Origin: an uncultured Clostridia bacterium
GTDB lineage: Bacteria; Bacillota; Clostridia; Oscillospirales; Acutalibacteraceae
Assembly (NCBI GenBank): GCA_947598155.1
Contig: CANQFC010000005.1
Location: forward strand, 17,115-81,114
Length of the DNA: 64,000 bases
Direction: 5' to 3'
A model generated the notes under the pieces. That model saw only the letters and a program-made list of their open reading frames with translations, was not told the DNA's origin and ran no database searches. The stretch's first letter is position 1. Each line of letters starts with the position of its first letter. Positions 8,015 to 16,541 of this stretch are shown one piece after another. A program made the position numbers and the translations under genes.

Positions 8015-8752
8015 ATGGCTTTTTTTGATACGATAAAAACAGCTGCGCAGTGGATTTGGGAAATAGAACCTGTCCGTGAAATTCTTGACGCGTTTCTCCG
8101 AATATTGCTTGCGGCGCTTTTAAGCGGAATAATCGGCTATGAGCGCGAGCACTCGCACAGACCCGCGGGATTTCGCACGCATATTCTCGTTGCAATCGGC
8201 TCAACGCTTGTAATGCTTACGGCGGTATATATGAATAAATCCGCGCCGAACGCCACTCTTGATGTATCCCGAATGAGCGCGTCTGTTATTACGGGAATAG
8301 GGTTTCTCGGCGCAGGCACGATTCTTCGCGAGGGATTTTCCGTTAAAGGGCTTACAACGGCGGCGTCGCTCTGGGCAGTCGCCTGCATAGGTACGGCCGT
8401 GGGCGGCGGATACACGACGGGCGCGGTAGTGGCGACGGTGGTTATTTACTTCACCTTGAACTCGCTCAAACATTTTATCATCAACGGTTCTGTCGGAAAA
8501 ACGATTTACGTTGAGGTTGAGAGCATAGAGGATTCGCTCCCTTCAATTACGTCGCTTATTAAGGATAAATTTAATTCGCCCATTCACTCTGCCGAAATCG
8601 TCTATACAACGGGCTCCGATAAAAAATACAAGCACAATAAAAACAACTCCGTAATTAAAATTTTGGCTTTCCCGAAGAATAACAAGGTGCTTTCGGAAAT
8701 AATTTCTTCGCTTAAAGAGCTGGACGGTGTAGAGGACGTTTATGTTGACTGA
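8015..8752 (+). CDS. MgtC/SapB-family membrane protein
   Basis: 245 residues. The ATG at 8015 is preferred over a TTG at 7940, which would put the structured leader inside the coding region; GGGGCGG lies 5 bp upstream. Four or five N-terminal membrane helices carry the family signatures GYEREHSHRPAGFRTHILV and GIGFLGAGTILREG. A soluble C-terminal ACT-like domain begins around residue 160. MgtC/SapB proteins are linked to magnesium homeostasis and membrane ATPase regulation; the transport activity is unproven. Its last 11 bp overlap the next gene. Confidence 0.85.
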   Translation: MAFFDTIKTAAQWIWEIEPVREILDAFLRILLAALLSGIIGYEREHSHRPAGFRTHILVAIGSTLVMLTAVYMNKSAPNATLDVSRMSASVITGIGFLGAGTILREGFSVKGLTTAASLWAVACIGTAVGGGYTTGAVVATVVIYFTLNSLKHFIINGSVGKTIYVEVESIEDSLPSITSLIKDKFNSPIHSAEIVYTTGSDKKYKHNKNNSVIKILAFPKNNKVLSEIISSLKELDGVEDVYVD

Positions 8753-9491
8753 TATTTTACTGTCGGAGGGGGAGCATATTGAGGATTTGGGCGAGGGCGT
8801 TCATCTCCTTGTGTCGAAATCGCACACCTTCGGAACCGACGCACTGTTGTTGAACAGCTTCGCGTATGTAAAGGCGGGCGATAAGGCGTTTGACCTCGGC
8901 ACGGGGTGCGGAATAATACCATTTTTGTGGCTGAGAGATAAAAAGGCGCAAAAATACAGAGGCGCCGCAGAAATACAGAGCAATGCCTGCATACAGTTCA
9001 AAAAATCCCAAAAGATGAATAACGATGATTCGATAAAATTGTTTGAGGGCGATTTAAAGGACAAAAATTTGATTACTCAGCGCGAATATTTTGACGTCGT
9101 GACTATGAACCCGCCTTATAAAGCCGAAAATTCAGGTATAAAAAACGGCGACGAAAGCGCGAAACTCGCGCGTCACGAAATCGCCTGCAATATTGACGAT
9201 ATAACCGAATGCGCGGCAAGAATTTTGCGGTTCGGCGGCAGGCTCTGCATATGCCATCGTCCCGAAAGATTGTCGGACGCAATTTTTTCAATGAAAAAGA
9301 ACGGGATTGAACCCAAAAGGATGCGCTTTGTCCAAAAAAACGGCGAATCGGCTCCGTGGCTTGTGCTGATTGACGGGCGAAAGGGCGGCGCGTCGGGGCT
9401 GCGCGTGGAAAAACCGCTCTTGATGCAGACCTCTTTGGGCGAACCGACAGACGAAATTTTGAAAATTACAGAAAAATACCGAAAGATATAG
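8742..9491 (+). CDS. tRNA1(Val) adenine-N6 methyltransferase-like protein (TrmN6/YfiC type)
   Basis: 249 residues; the ATG at 8742 overlaps the mgtC-like stop and is preceded by AGAGG. The family opening is visible (SKSHTFGTDALLL), as are the class I methyltransferase glycine loop FDLGTGCGIIP (~48-58) and the amino-methyltransferase motif NPPY (~123). These proteins methylate N6 of adenosine in tRNA; the bacterial family is commonly annotated TrmN6, with A37 of tRNA(Val) as the known target in enterobacteria. It sits just before rsmI, a common neighbour in Firmicutes. Confidence 0.85.
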   Translation: MLTDILLSEGEHIEDLGEGVHLLVSKSHTFGTDALLLNSFAYVKAGDKAFDLGTGCGIIPFLWLRDKKAQKYRGAAEIQSNACIQFKKSQKMNNDDSIKLFEGDLKDKNLITQREYFDVVTMNPPYKAENSGIKNGDESAKLARHEIACNIDDITECAARILRFGGRLCICHRPERLSDAIFSMKKNGIEPKRMRFVQKNGESAPWLVLIDGRKGGASGLRVEKPLLMQTSLGEPTDEILKITEKYRKI

Positions 9492-9558
9492 TAAAAACGA
9501 AAGGAACGGTCGGTGCAAAAGAACCTTTAAGCTCTGCTTGCACGGCGCGGCAGATGAA

Positions 9559-10380
9559 ATGTCAGGAAAGCTTTATGTTGTGGGCACTCCGATAGGCAAT
9601 CTCTCCGATATTTCCCCAAGGGGAGTCAAAACGCTCGGAGAAGTTGATTTTATTGCGGCGGAGGACACCCGTGTTACGGCGAAATTACTCAATCATTTTG
9701 ACATAAAAAAACCGCTTGTCAGCTACTATGAGCACAACAAGCGTGAAAAGGGCGCGGTTATAACCGGCCGAATACTGTCAGGCGAAAACTGCGCGATAGT
9801 GACGGACGCCGGTATGCCGTGTATCTCAGACCCCGGAGAGGACTTGATACGCGACTGTTTGAATCTCGGTATTCCCGTTGAGTCCGTGCCGGGACCTACT
9901 GCGTTTGCCACCGCCCTTGCGATAAGCGGAATGGAAACGGGCAGATTTACGTTTGAAGGGTTTTTAAGCGTGAATAAGCCGAGCAGAAAAGAGCGTCTTG
10001 AAGAGCTTAAAGACGAAAAACGCACTATGGTTTTTTACGAGGCTCCCCACAAACTGCGAAATACTTTAAAGGATTTATACTCATATTTCGGCGACCGTGA
10101 AATCGCGATAGTAAAAGAGCTTACGAAAATTCACGAAACAGTTTTAAGGACGACTCTTAAAGGCGCCGTCGAATATTTTGAAACTGAAATTCCCAAAGGC
10201 GAATACGTTTTAATCGTAAAAGGAAAATCGGAAACGGAAAAACGGCCCGTCACTTTAGAGCAGGCCGTTGAGAATGCGAAAGAGCTCATTAAAAAGGGCG
10301 CAAGCGTAAACGAGGCGGCTAAAACAACCGCGGCCGAAACGGGGCTTAAAAAAAGCGATATTTACAAATCACTTCTCTGA
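9559..10380 (+). CDS. rsmI: 16S rRNA (cytidine1402-2'-O)-methyltransferase RsmI
   Basis: 273 residues from the ATG at 9559; an upstream TTG extension lacks conservation value. The tetrapyrrole-methylase fold is diagnosed by KLYVVGTPIGNLSDIS, AAEDTRVTAKLL, ISDPGEDLI, VPGPTAF and FEGFL. RsmI 2'-O-methylates C1402 in the decoding centre of 16S rRNA using S-adenosylmethionine. The 3' end overlaps the convergent XRE regulator by 12 bp. Confidence 0.95.
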   Translation: MSGKLYVVGTPIGNLSDISPRGVKTLGEVDFIAAEDTRVTAKLLNHFDIKKPLVSYYEHNKREKGAVITGRILSGENCAIVTDAGMPCISDPGEDLIRDCLNLGIPVESVPGPTAFATALAISGMETGRFTFEGFLSVNKPSRKERLEELKDEKRTMVFYEAPHKLRNTLKDLYSYFGDREIAIVKELTKIHETVLRTTLKGAVEYFETEIPKGEYVLIVKGKSETEKRPVTLEQAVENAKELIKKGASVNEAAKTTAAETGLKKSDIYKSLL

Positions 10381-10983
10381 CGGTTTAAAAGCCCGTTCAT
10401 ATTGGCGTTTAATTATCTGTACCGCCTCCTTGGAAACAGTTTCAACGCATACGGGCAGTCTGTCGTTCTTTTTATGCTTTTGAGGTTCCTTGACCGTAAT
10501 GGTTGAGAGGATTGAGTCAATAGTACCCGAGGACAGAAAAGAGCCCATTTCAAGAGTCGCGTATTCGTTTGAGGGCATTATTCCCAAAGACACCGCGCGC
10601 AGATACAGCGCGTAGACCGTAAGAATGTAAATAGCGCGGCATTTGTCGCCGTGGGCGTTTCCGACATTTCCCATTCGCTCGTAAATTACGGCGGCGGCCC
10701 GTAAAACCGTATTCGTTTTTATTTCCGAATCCTGAGGTATATCGGTGAGGTCAAAGCCTGAGTCCGGCGAAATTCTTGTTTCGGACAAGCCAAGTAAATA
10801 GTCTGTGCTCACATCATAAAAAACAGACGCTTTACACAGAAAGTCAAGTCCGCATTCACGTATTCCCTTTTCATAGTGTGAAAGAAGAGCCTGTGAAACC
10901 CCGAGAGATTCCGCGGCCTCCTTTTGGCTCAGTTCTTTTTCCTTGCGGAGCTTTACAAGCCTTTGTGAAATTGACGCGCTCAT
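10369..10983 (-). CDS. XRE-family helix-turn-helix transcriptional regulator
   Basis: 204 residues; GAGGTG lies 7 bp upstream of the ATG. Residues 8-65 form a Cro/C1-type HTH (LRKEKELSQKEAAESLGVSQ, then LLSHYEKGIR). The remaining ~140 residues are mostly helical and unassigned; they may form a dimerisation or sensing domain. It is divergent from the phosphatase at 11099, so the 115-bp gap may hold its own operator. The targets are unknown. Confidence 0.85.
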   Translation of the reverse strand: MSASISQRLVKLRKEKELSQKEAAESLGVSQALLSHYEKGIRECGLDFLCKASVFYDVSTDYLLGLSETRISPDSGFDLTDIPQDSEIKTNTVLRAAAVIYERMGNVGNAHGDKCRAIYILTVYALYLRAVSLGIMPSNEYATLEMGSFLSSGTIDSILSTITVKEPQKHKKNDRLPVCVETVSKEAVQIIKRQYERAFKPSEK

Positions 10984-11098
10984 TTTACTTCACCTCATCT
11001 AAAAAATATACGCTTAAATCTACTGCGCGTATAAAATTATATATTTTATTTTACAAATTGTATATTGATTTAATTGATAAATTAACGGGAGTATTTTT

Positions 11099-11818
11099 AT
11101 GCAGACGTACCAAATCCATTTAATAAGACACGCCCTTACAAAAGGGAACTTAGAGGGAAAATATATCGGTCACACTGACGAGCCGATATGCGAAGAAGGT
11201 ATGAAACAGCTTGAGGCTACAATAAAAGATTTCGGTCCGTATCCGCAGGTCGACGCCGTATTTTCAAGCCCTCTTAAAAGGTGTACGGAAACGGCGAAAA
11301 AGATTTATCCCGAAAAAGAGCCGATTATTATGAACGATTTAATCGAATACGATTTCGGTGAATTTGAGAATAAAACGGCGGAAGAGCTTAGTAACGATGA
11401 TGATTTTGCCGAATGGCTTGCCGGTACAAATCCCAATAAGGCCGCCCCTTTCGGAGACAGTCAGGTGCGGTTTAATTACAGAGTGTGCAGTTGTTTTGAA
11501 AAAATAGTTGACAGTATTTTGCGCTCAGGCGCCAAAAATGTCGCGATTATTACACACGGCGGTGTTATAATGTCAATAATGCAGACATATGCTCTGCCGC
11601 AGGCGCCAATGCACGAATGGCTGACCCCCAACTGCTGCGGATATACCGTGCGGGTTGACCCGTCAATCTGGACGCGCGGAATGAAAGTTGAGGCCGTTTC
11701 CGAATGCCCCGTTCCGCCAAAAGAATTTGAGCACGAGCTCTGGGACGTTTACGACCCTGAAAAAGATGAATATGACGTTGCCTATTGGGAAAACGACGCA
11801 AATTTTCCCGAAGAGTAA
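11099..11818 (+). CDS. Histidine phosphatase superfamily protein (phosphoglycerate-mutase-like)
   Basis: 239 residues; GGGA lies ~8 bp upstream of the ATG. The N-terminal motif HLIRHALTKGN carries the catalytic R10-H11 pair, and the second histidine lies in ITHGG (H153). Both active-site halves are intact. The usual LIRHGET has Ala in place of Gly. The substrate cannot be inferred; the location at the head of the uronate genes suggests a sugar phosphate but does not prove it. Confidence 0.85.
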   Translation: MQTYQIHLIRHALTKGNLEGKYIGHTDEPICEEGMKQLEATIKDFGPYPQVDAVFSSPLKRCTETAKKIYPEKEPIIMNDLIEYDFGEFENKTAEELSNDDDFAEWLAGTNPNKAAPFGDSQVRFNYRVCSCFEKIVDSILRSGAKNVAIITHGGVIMSIMQTYALPQAPMHEWLTPNCCGYTVRVDPSIWTRGMKVEAVSECPVPPKEFEHELWDVYDPEKDEYDVAYWENDANFPEE

Positions 11819-11853
11819 ATAAAAACGCAATAAATTTATGAGGAGGAAAACAG

Positions 11854-12924
11854 ATGCAAATGACTTTTCGATGGTTCGGCTCCGATAAAGATACCGTAAC
11901 CTTAGAGCAGATTAAACAAATTCCCAACGTTGCGGGCGTTGTCCCCGCTTTGCATTATCTTCCGGCAGGCGAAACCTGGAGCGAGGAAGACGTTTTCAAA
12001 ATGAAAAGAGAAATTGAAAGCGCCGGTCTTACAATGGAGTGCATTGAGAGCGTTAATGTCCATGAGGACATTAAAATCGGTCTGCCGACGCGGGAGAAAT
12101 ATATTGAAAATTACAAAACGAGCATAAGAAATCTCGCAAAAGCGGGCGTTAAGGTGATATGCTATAACTTTATGCCGGTTTTTGACTGGACAAGAACAGA
12201 CCTCGCCATGGATATGGGCGACGGCGCTACCTGCCTTTCTTATGACGGGGTTCAGATTGAGGGCAAAAGCCCCGAGGATATGTTCAAGGAGATTGACGAC
12301 AATTCAAACGGTTACGCAATGCCGGGCTGGGAAACCGAAAGAATGCCCGAAATCAAGGAATTATTTGAAAAATACAAGAATGTTACGGCGGACGACCTTT
12401 GGAACAATCTTAAATATTTTCTTGAGAGCATAATGCCTGTTTGCGAGGAATGCGACGTCAAAATGGCGATACACCCCGATGATCCGCCATGGGACATTTT
12501 CGGACTTCCGAGAATTATCAAAGACAGGGACAGCCTAAAAAAACTGCTTGATATGGTGCCGTCAAAGTATAACGGACTAACTTTTTGTACGGGTTCGCTG
12601 GGCGCAAGCAGTAAAAACGACCTGCCCTCTATGATTAGGGAGTTCGGCGACAGAATTTATTTTGCTCACTTAAGAAATGTCAAGGTTATTGACAATCACT
12701 TTAACGAAACGGCGCATGAGAGCAATACAGGCTCGCTTGATATGTATGAAATCGTAAAGGCTTTGCAGGACGTAGGCTTTGACGGCTACATTCGCCCCGA
12801 CCACGGCAGAATGATTTGGGGAGAGGTTGCGCGCCCCGGATACGGTCTTTTTGACAGAGCTTTGGGCGTAGCTTACATTAACGGGCTTTGGGAGGCCGTA
12901 AAGAAAGGCAGGGAGAGAAAATAA
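11854..12924 (+). CDS. uxuA: Mannonate dehydratase
   Basis: 356 residues; the RBS AGGAGG is 7 bp before the ATG. It opens with the family-typical MTFRWFG and continues with YNFMPVFDWTRTDL and MAIHPDDPPW, whose His/Asp contribute to the metal site. It dehydrates D-mannonate to 2-keto-3-deoxy-D-gluconate (Mn/Fe dependent) in the glucuronate pathway. The length is normal for the family. uxuB follows after one base, so they are cotranscribed. Confidence 0.95.
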   Translation: MQMTFRWFGSDKDTVTLEQIKQIPNVAGVVPALHYLPAGETWSEEDVFKMKREIESAGLTMECIESVNVHEDIKIGLPTREKYIENYKTSIRNLAKAGVKVICYNFMPVFDWTRTDLAMDMGDGATCLSYDGVQIEGKSPEDMFKEIDDNSNGYAMPGWETERMPEIKELFEKYKNVTADDLWNNLKYFLESIMPVCEECDVKMAIHPDDPPWDIFGLPRIIKDRDSLKKLLDMVPSKYNGLTFCTGSLGASSKNDLPSMIREFGDRIYFAHLRNVKVIDNHFNETAHESNTGSLDMYEIVKALQDVGFDGYIRPDHGRMIWGEVARPGYGLFDRALGVAYINGLWEAVKKGRERK

Positions 12925-12925
12925 T

Positions 12926-13786
12926 ATGAAATACAATATGGTACACGAAAATCTTAAAGGCAGAGTGGCGGTAGTAACCGGCGGCGGCGGAGTTCTTTGC
13001 GCGGGCTTTGCAAAAACGCTCGCTAAGCAGGGCGTTAAGGTAGCTGTTCTTGATTTGAATGAAGAGGCGGCAAAAAAGGTCGCCGATGAAATAACTGCGG
13101 AGGGAGGCACCGCCATAGCGGTCGGCTGTAACGTGCTTGAACCTGAGAGTATGCAAAAGGCAAGGGAAACCGTCAACAAAACCTTAGGCACCTGCGACAT
13201 ACTTTTAAACGGAGCCGGCGGCAACAATCCCAAGGGCACGACAACAAAAGAAACGCTTGAAAAAATTGACCTTGCCGAAAAGGACGAGAGCGTTAAAACA
13301 TTTTTTGACCTTGACCCTCAGGGCATTTCGTTTGTATTCAACCTTAACTTCCTCGGAACGCTTATACCCACGCAGGTTTTTGCGGCGGATATGGCTAACA
13401 AGGAAAACGGCTGTATAGTAATGATAACGTCAATGAACGCGTACCGTCCGCTCACAAAAATCCCGGCATATTCGGCGGCAAAGGCGGCGGTTAAGAATTT
13501 TACCGAGTTTATGGCGGTTCACTTTGCCGAGGTTGGAATCCGCGTAAATGCAATCGCTCCCGGATTTTTCTCGACCAATCAAAATAAGACGCTTCTTTGG
13601 AATGAAGACGGCACTCCTACCCCAAGAACAGGCAAAATACTTGCGGCAACGCCGATGAAAAGATTCGGCGTGCCCGAAGAGCTTTCAGGCGCTCTGCTGT
13701 TTCTGTGCGACGAAACCTATTCCGGATTCATAACGGGAACAAGTATTTGCGTCGACGGCGGTTTTTCGGCATATTCGGGCGTATAA
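12926..13786 (+). CDS. uxuB: SDR-type D-mannonate oxidoreductase (fructuronate reductase)
   Basis: 286 residues; GGGAGA precedes the ATG. Short-chain dehydrogenase features: nucleotide loop TGGGGVLCAGFA, the NGAGG strand, catalytic Tyr-Lys in YSAAKAAVKNF, and Gly/Pro motif IAPGFF. It follows uxuA directly, and Firmicutes use an SDR instead of the long-chain UxuB, so D-mannonate/fructuronate interconversion with NADH is the likely reaction. The stop codon TAA lies in the first bases of a palindromic repeat (13782-13930). Confidence 0.85.
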   Translation: MKYNMVHENLKGRVAVVTGGGGVLCAGFAKTLAKQGVKVAVLDLNEEAAKKVADEITAEGGTAIAVGCNVLEPESMQKARETVNKTLGTCDILLNGAGGNNPKGTTTKETLEKIDLAEKDESVKTFFDLDPQGISFVFNLNFLGTLIPTQVFAADMANKENGCIVMITSMNAYRPLTKIPAYSAAKAAVKNFTEFMAVHFAEVGIRVNAIAPGFFSTNQNKTLLWNEDGTPTPRTGKILAATPMKRFGVPEELSGALLFLCDETYSGFITGTSICVDGGFSAYSGV

Positions 13787-13930
13787 CGGAAGGCAAGAGA
13801 TGTTCTTAGTCTTCATAGGCGGCGGGTTCCGCTTTCGGAATCAGCGGGGATTTGGTCTTAACAAATTTCTCAGCGCGGTTTACACTGCGCCTTGCCGCGC
13901 CGCTTGACGGTGCAGACCCCTTTATTGAAC
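13782..13930. repeat. Palindromic intergenic repeat, full-length copy, reverse orientation
   Basis: It starts TATAAC, overlapping the uxuB stop, and continues GGCAAGAGATGTTC. It keeps GGCGGGTTCCG, CGGAATCAGCGGGGATTTGG, CAGCGCGGTTTACAC, CCTTGCCGCGCCGCTTGACG and ends CCTTTATTGAAC. It is the reverse complement in order to the copy at 4079-4223. Confidence 0.85.
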
Positions 13931-13948
13931 GGAAGGATGTGAGTCTAT

Positions 13949-14143
13949 ATGAAATATTTATTTGCGGCGCTTTTGGCTTTCGCGGCGGGGCTTATTCTTG
14001 CGATATATTCGTCCTTAAAATACTTAAAGGCTAAAAAGGAAACAGGCGGCGAACCGCCGATTAAACCCCACGCAATAAGATTCGGTATAGTATTTTTGCT
14101 TTTTATAATAGCGCAGGTTCTTCTGATAATATATAGGCATTAA
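13949..14143 (+). CDS. Small two-helix membrane protein, unknown function
   Basis: 64 residues; the GGAAGGATGTGAG stretch supplies a ribosome site. Helix 1 spans about residues 3-22, then comes a Lys/Glu linker (KYLKAKKETGGEPP), and helix 2 covers about 46-62. No family is recognised. It sits between uxuB and kdgK but behind a repeat, so a role in uronate use is only positional. Confidence 0.65.
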   Translation: MKYLFAALLAFAAGLILAIYSSLKYLKAKKETGGEPPIKPHAIRFGIVFLLFIIAQVLLIIYRH

Positions 14144-14224
14144 GCAAATTTTTTACATAAATCTCAGGAAAGGAGAGGTGCGTCCGCGTAAATTTATTTG
14201 CCCGGCGTATCTGTGTATAAATCA

Positions 14225-15322
14225 ATGGACTTAAAATTAAGAAATAAAAACGAGTGCGCGTTTGATATGATTTCACTCGGCGAAATAATGCTTCGCCTTG
14301 ACCCTGGCGACGGCAGAATAAAAACCGCCCGTTCCTTTAGAGCGTGGGAAGGCGGCGGCGAGTACAATGTTGCGAGGGGCCTTAGGCGCTGTTTCGGGCT
14401 TAAAACCGCCGCGGTTACAGCGCTTGCCGATAATGAAGTGGGCAGGCTTGTTGAGGACTTTATGCTTCAGGGCGGCGTTGACACTTCGCTTATTAAATGG
14501 GTCAAATATGACGGAATCGGCAGAACCGTCCGCAACGGCCTTAACTTTACCGAAAGAGGCTACGGAATAAGGGGCGCAGTCGGGGTATCCGACAGGGGAA
14601 ACACCGCCGTTTCACAGCTTAAATCGGGCGATATTGACTGGGATTATATCTTCGGTACTTTGGGCGTTCGCTGGCTGCACACGGGCGGAATTTTTGCCGC
14701 TCTTTCCGAAACGACCTCGCAGGTAGTTATTGACGCCGTTAAAGCCGCCAAAAAGTACGGTACGGTCGTATCCTATGACCTTAATTACCGTCCCTCGCTT
14801 TGGAACGACATCGGCGGCAAGGCAAAGGCGCAGGAGGTCAACAAAGAAATCGCAAAGTACATTGACGTTATGATAGGCAACGAGGAGGACTTCACGGCAT
14901 GCCTCGGCTTTGAAATCGAGGGCAACGACGAAAACCTTAAATCCCTTAATATTGAGGGCTACAAAAAGATGCTCGGCGAGGTTTGCAGGGCTTATCCCAA
15001 TTTCAAGGTTATCGCAACAACATTGCGTACCGTTAAAACGGCTACGGTAAACGACTGGAGCGCCATCTGCTATGCGGACGGCAGAGTTTACAACGGGCTT
15101 TCACTGCCCGGGCTTGAAATTTACGACCGCGTAGGCGGCGGCGACAGCTTTGCATCGGGGCTTATTTACGGGCTTATCACGACGGGCGACCCGCAGACTG
15201 CCGTAAATTACGGCGTGGCTCACGGCGCTCTTGCGATGACAACTCCGGGCGACACCTCAATGGCCTCTCTTAAAGAGGTTGAAAAGATAGTTTCCGGCGC
15301 AGGCGCAAGGGTTGACAGATAA
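14225..15322 (+). CDS. kdgK: 2-keto-3-deoxygluconate kinase, PfkB family
   Basis: 365 residues from the ATG at 14225. A strong AAAGGAGAGGTG lies at ~14168, so GTG 14213 or TTG 14198 are alternative starts. PfkB signatures: EGGGEYNVARGL near the N-terminus, SYDLNYRPSLW, and the ATP/anion-hole motif RVGGGDSFASG with the catalytic Asp near residue 307. It phosphorylates 2-keto-3-deoxygluconate to KDPG. The adjacent kdgA completes the pathway. Confidence 0.85.
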   Translation: MDLKLRNKNECAFDMISLGEIMLRLDPGDGRIKTARSFRAWEGGGEYNVARGLRRCFGLKTAAVTALADNEVGRLVEDFMLQGGVDTSLIKWVKYDGIGRTVRNGLNFTERGYGIRGAVGVSDRGNTAVSQLKSGDIDWDYIFGTLGVRWLHTGGIFAALSETTSQVVIDAVKAAKKYGTVVSYDLNYRPSLWNDIGGKAKAQEVNKEIAKYIDVMIGNEEDFTACLGFEIEGNDENLKSLNIEGYKKMLGEVCRAYPNFKVIATTLRTVKTATVNDWSAICYADGRVYNGLSLPGLEIYDRVGGGDSFASGLIYGLITTGDPQTAVNYGVAHGALAMTTPGDTSMASLKEVEKIVSGAGARVDR

Positions 15323-15352
15323 AATATTATTTTCGTTTAGGAGATATACAAA

Positions 15353-15805
15353 ATGGACGGCATACACAAGCTCGACCCCTCCGATTTTAAAAAATGCTCC
15401 GAGATTTGGGATATGAAAAAGCAAAGGGAGCTTGCAAAACAGTTTTACGGAGAAATCGTCAGCGGCGTGCGTGAAACGTTCGTACTTGAACGCGGCGGAA
15501 AATTCATCGGTGAAATAAGCGTTGTTTATGAAAACGGCGACGCGGACTATACCATTCCCTTAAAACGTGTGTATTTTTCAAGACTTATCGTTAAAAAGGA
15601 GCTTAGGCGTCAGGGCATCGGCGAAAGGCTATGCGAATATTTGATAAAATATGTGACGGAGAAGGGCTATAACGAGATGTCAATCGGCGTGGACACCGAC
15701 AATTTCCCTGCGATATGCCTTTATCAAAAAATGGGCTTTGACAAAATTATTTTCGTCGGCGAGGACGGCGGCGGTAAATATTTTAAACTGTTAAAAACAA
15801 TCTGA
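15353..15805 (+). CDS. GNAT-family N-acetyltransferase
   Basis: 150 residues; GGAGA precedes the ATG. The acetyl-CoA loop is RRQGIGERLCEYL-like (ELRRQGIGERL), followed by the C-terminal NFPAICLYQKMGF strand-helix typical of GNAT enzymes. It lies between kdgK and kdgA with short spacers on the same strand, so it is cotranscribed; the acceptor substrate is unknown. Confidence 0.85.
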   Translation: MDGIHKLDPSDFKKCSEIWDMKKQRELAKQFYGEIVSGVRETFVLERGGKFIGEISVVYENGDADYTIPLKRVYFSRLIVKKELRRQGIGERLCEYLIKYVTEKGYNEMSIGVDTDNFPAICLYQKMGFDKIIFVGEDGGGKYFKLLKTI

Positions 15806-15822
15806 TTTTGGAGATGTATAAA

Positions 15823-16479
15823 ATGGACAAAGAAAAAATTATTACAAAAATTCAGGACTGCGGTATAGTAGCGGTCGTAAGGGCTGAATCCGTAGATAAG
15901 GCGATACGCATTACGGACGCCTGCATTGAGGGCGGCGTTGCCGCTATTGAGCTCACGTTCACAGTTCCCCACGCAGACAAGGTTATTGAGGAGCTCGCCA
16001 AACGCTATACCCCCGAGCAGATAATTCTCGGCGCGGGCACGGTGCTTGACGCGCCTACCGCAAGAATAGCTATGCTTTCGGGCGCTCAATACATTGTAAG
16101 CCCCGCTCTTGACCTTGACACGCTTCATATTTGCAACCGTTACAGAGTTCCCATGATGCCCGGTATTATGACCGTAACCGAGGGTCTTACCGCTATGGAG
16201 AACGGCGCAGATATTTTAAAGGTGTTCCCGGCGGACCTCTTTGGGCCTAAGATAATCAAGGACATCAGGGGGCCGATACCTTACGCAAAAATTATGCCCA
16301 CAGGCGGCGTAGACGCCGACAATGTAGGCGAATGGATAAAGGCGGGCGCAGTTGCGGTAGGCGCGGGTTCATCACTTACGGCAGGCGCAAAAACAGGCGA
16401 TTACAAAAAAATTACCGAAACGGGCAAACGCTTTATCGAAAATATTAAGCTCGCGAGAGCTGAATTAGCGGGAAAATAA
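15823..16479 (+). CDS. kdgA: 2-keto-3-deoxy-6-phosphogluconate / 2-keto-4-hydroxyglutarate aldolase
   Basis: 218 residues; the ATG at 15823 is chosen because TTGGAG sits 10 bp upstream (an ATG at 15814 overlaps it). Class I aldolase motifs: GVAAIELTFTVP with the catalytic Glu, LGAGTVLDA, and ILKVFPADLFGP with the Schiff-base Lys near 132. It cleaves KDPG to pyruvate and glyceraldehyde-3-phosphate, closing the mannonate-KDG route encoded by uxuA, uxuB and kdgK. Confidence 0.92.
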   Translation: MDKEKIITKIQDCGIVAVVRAESVDKAIRITDACIEGGVAAIELTFTVPHADKVIEELAKRYTPEQIILGAGTVLDAPTARIAMLSGAQYIVSPALDLDTLHICNRYRVPMMPGIMTVTEGLTAMENGADILKVFPADLFGPKIIKDIRGPIPYAKIMPTGGVDADNVGEWIKAGAVAVGAGSSLTAGAKTGDYKKITETGKRFIENIKLARAELAGK

Positions 16480-16541
16480 TGACAGCGTTTACTGCGTAAT
16501 TATCTTAGCGCATAACTTTACGGAAGGGCAAGCTTAAATAT

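Noticed and set aside
9513..9543. Small GTGCAA/TTGCAC hairpin before rsmI as a regulatory element
   Set aside because: The stem is only six base pairs with a 19-nt loop and nothing else supports it.
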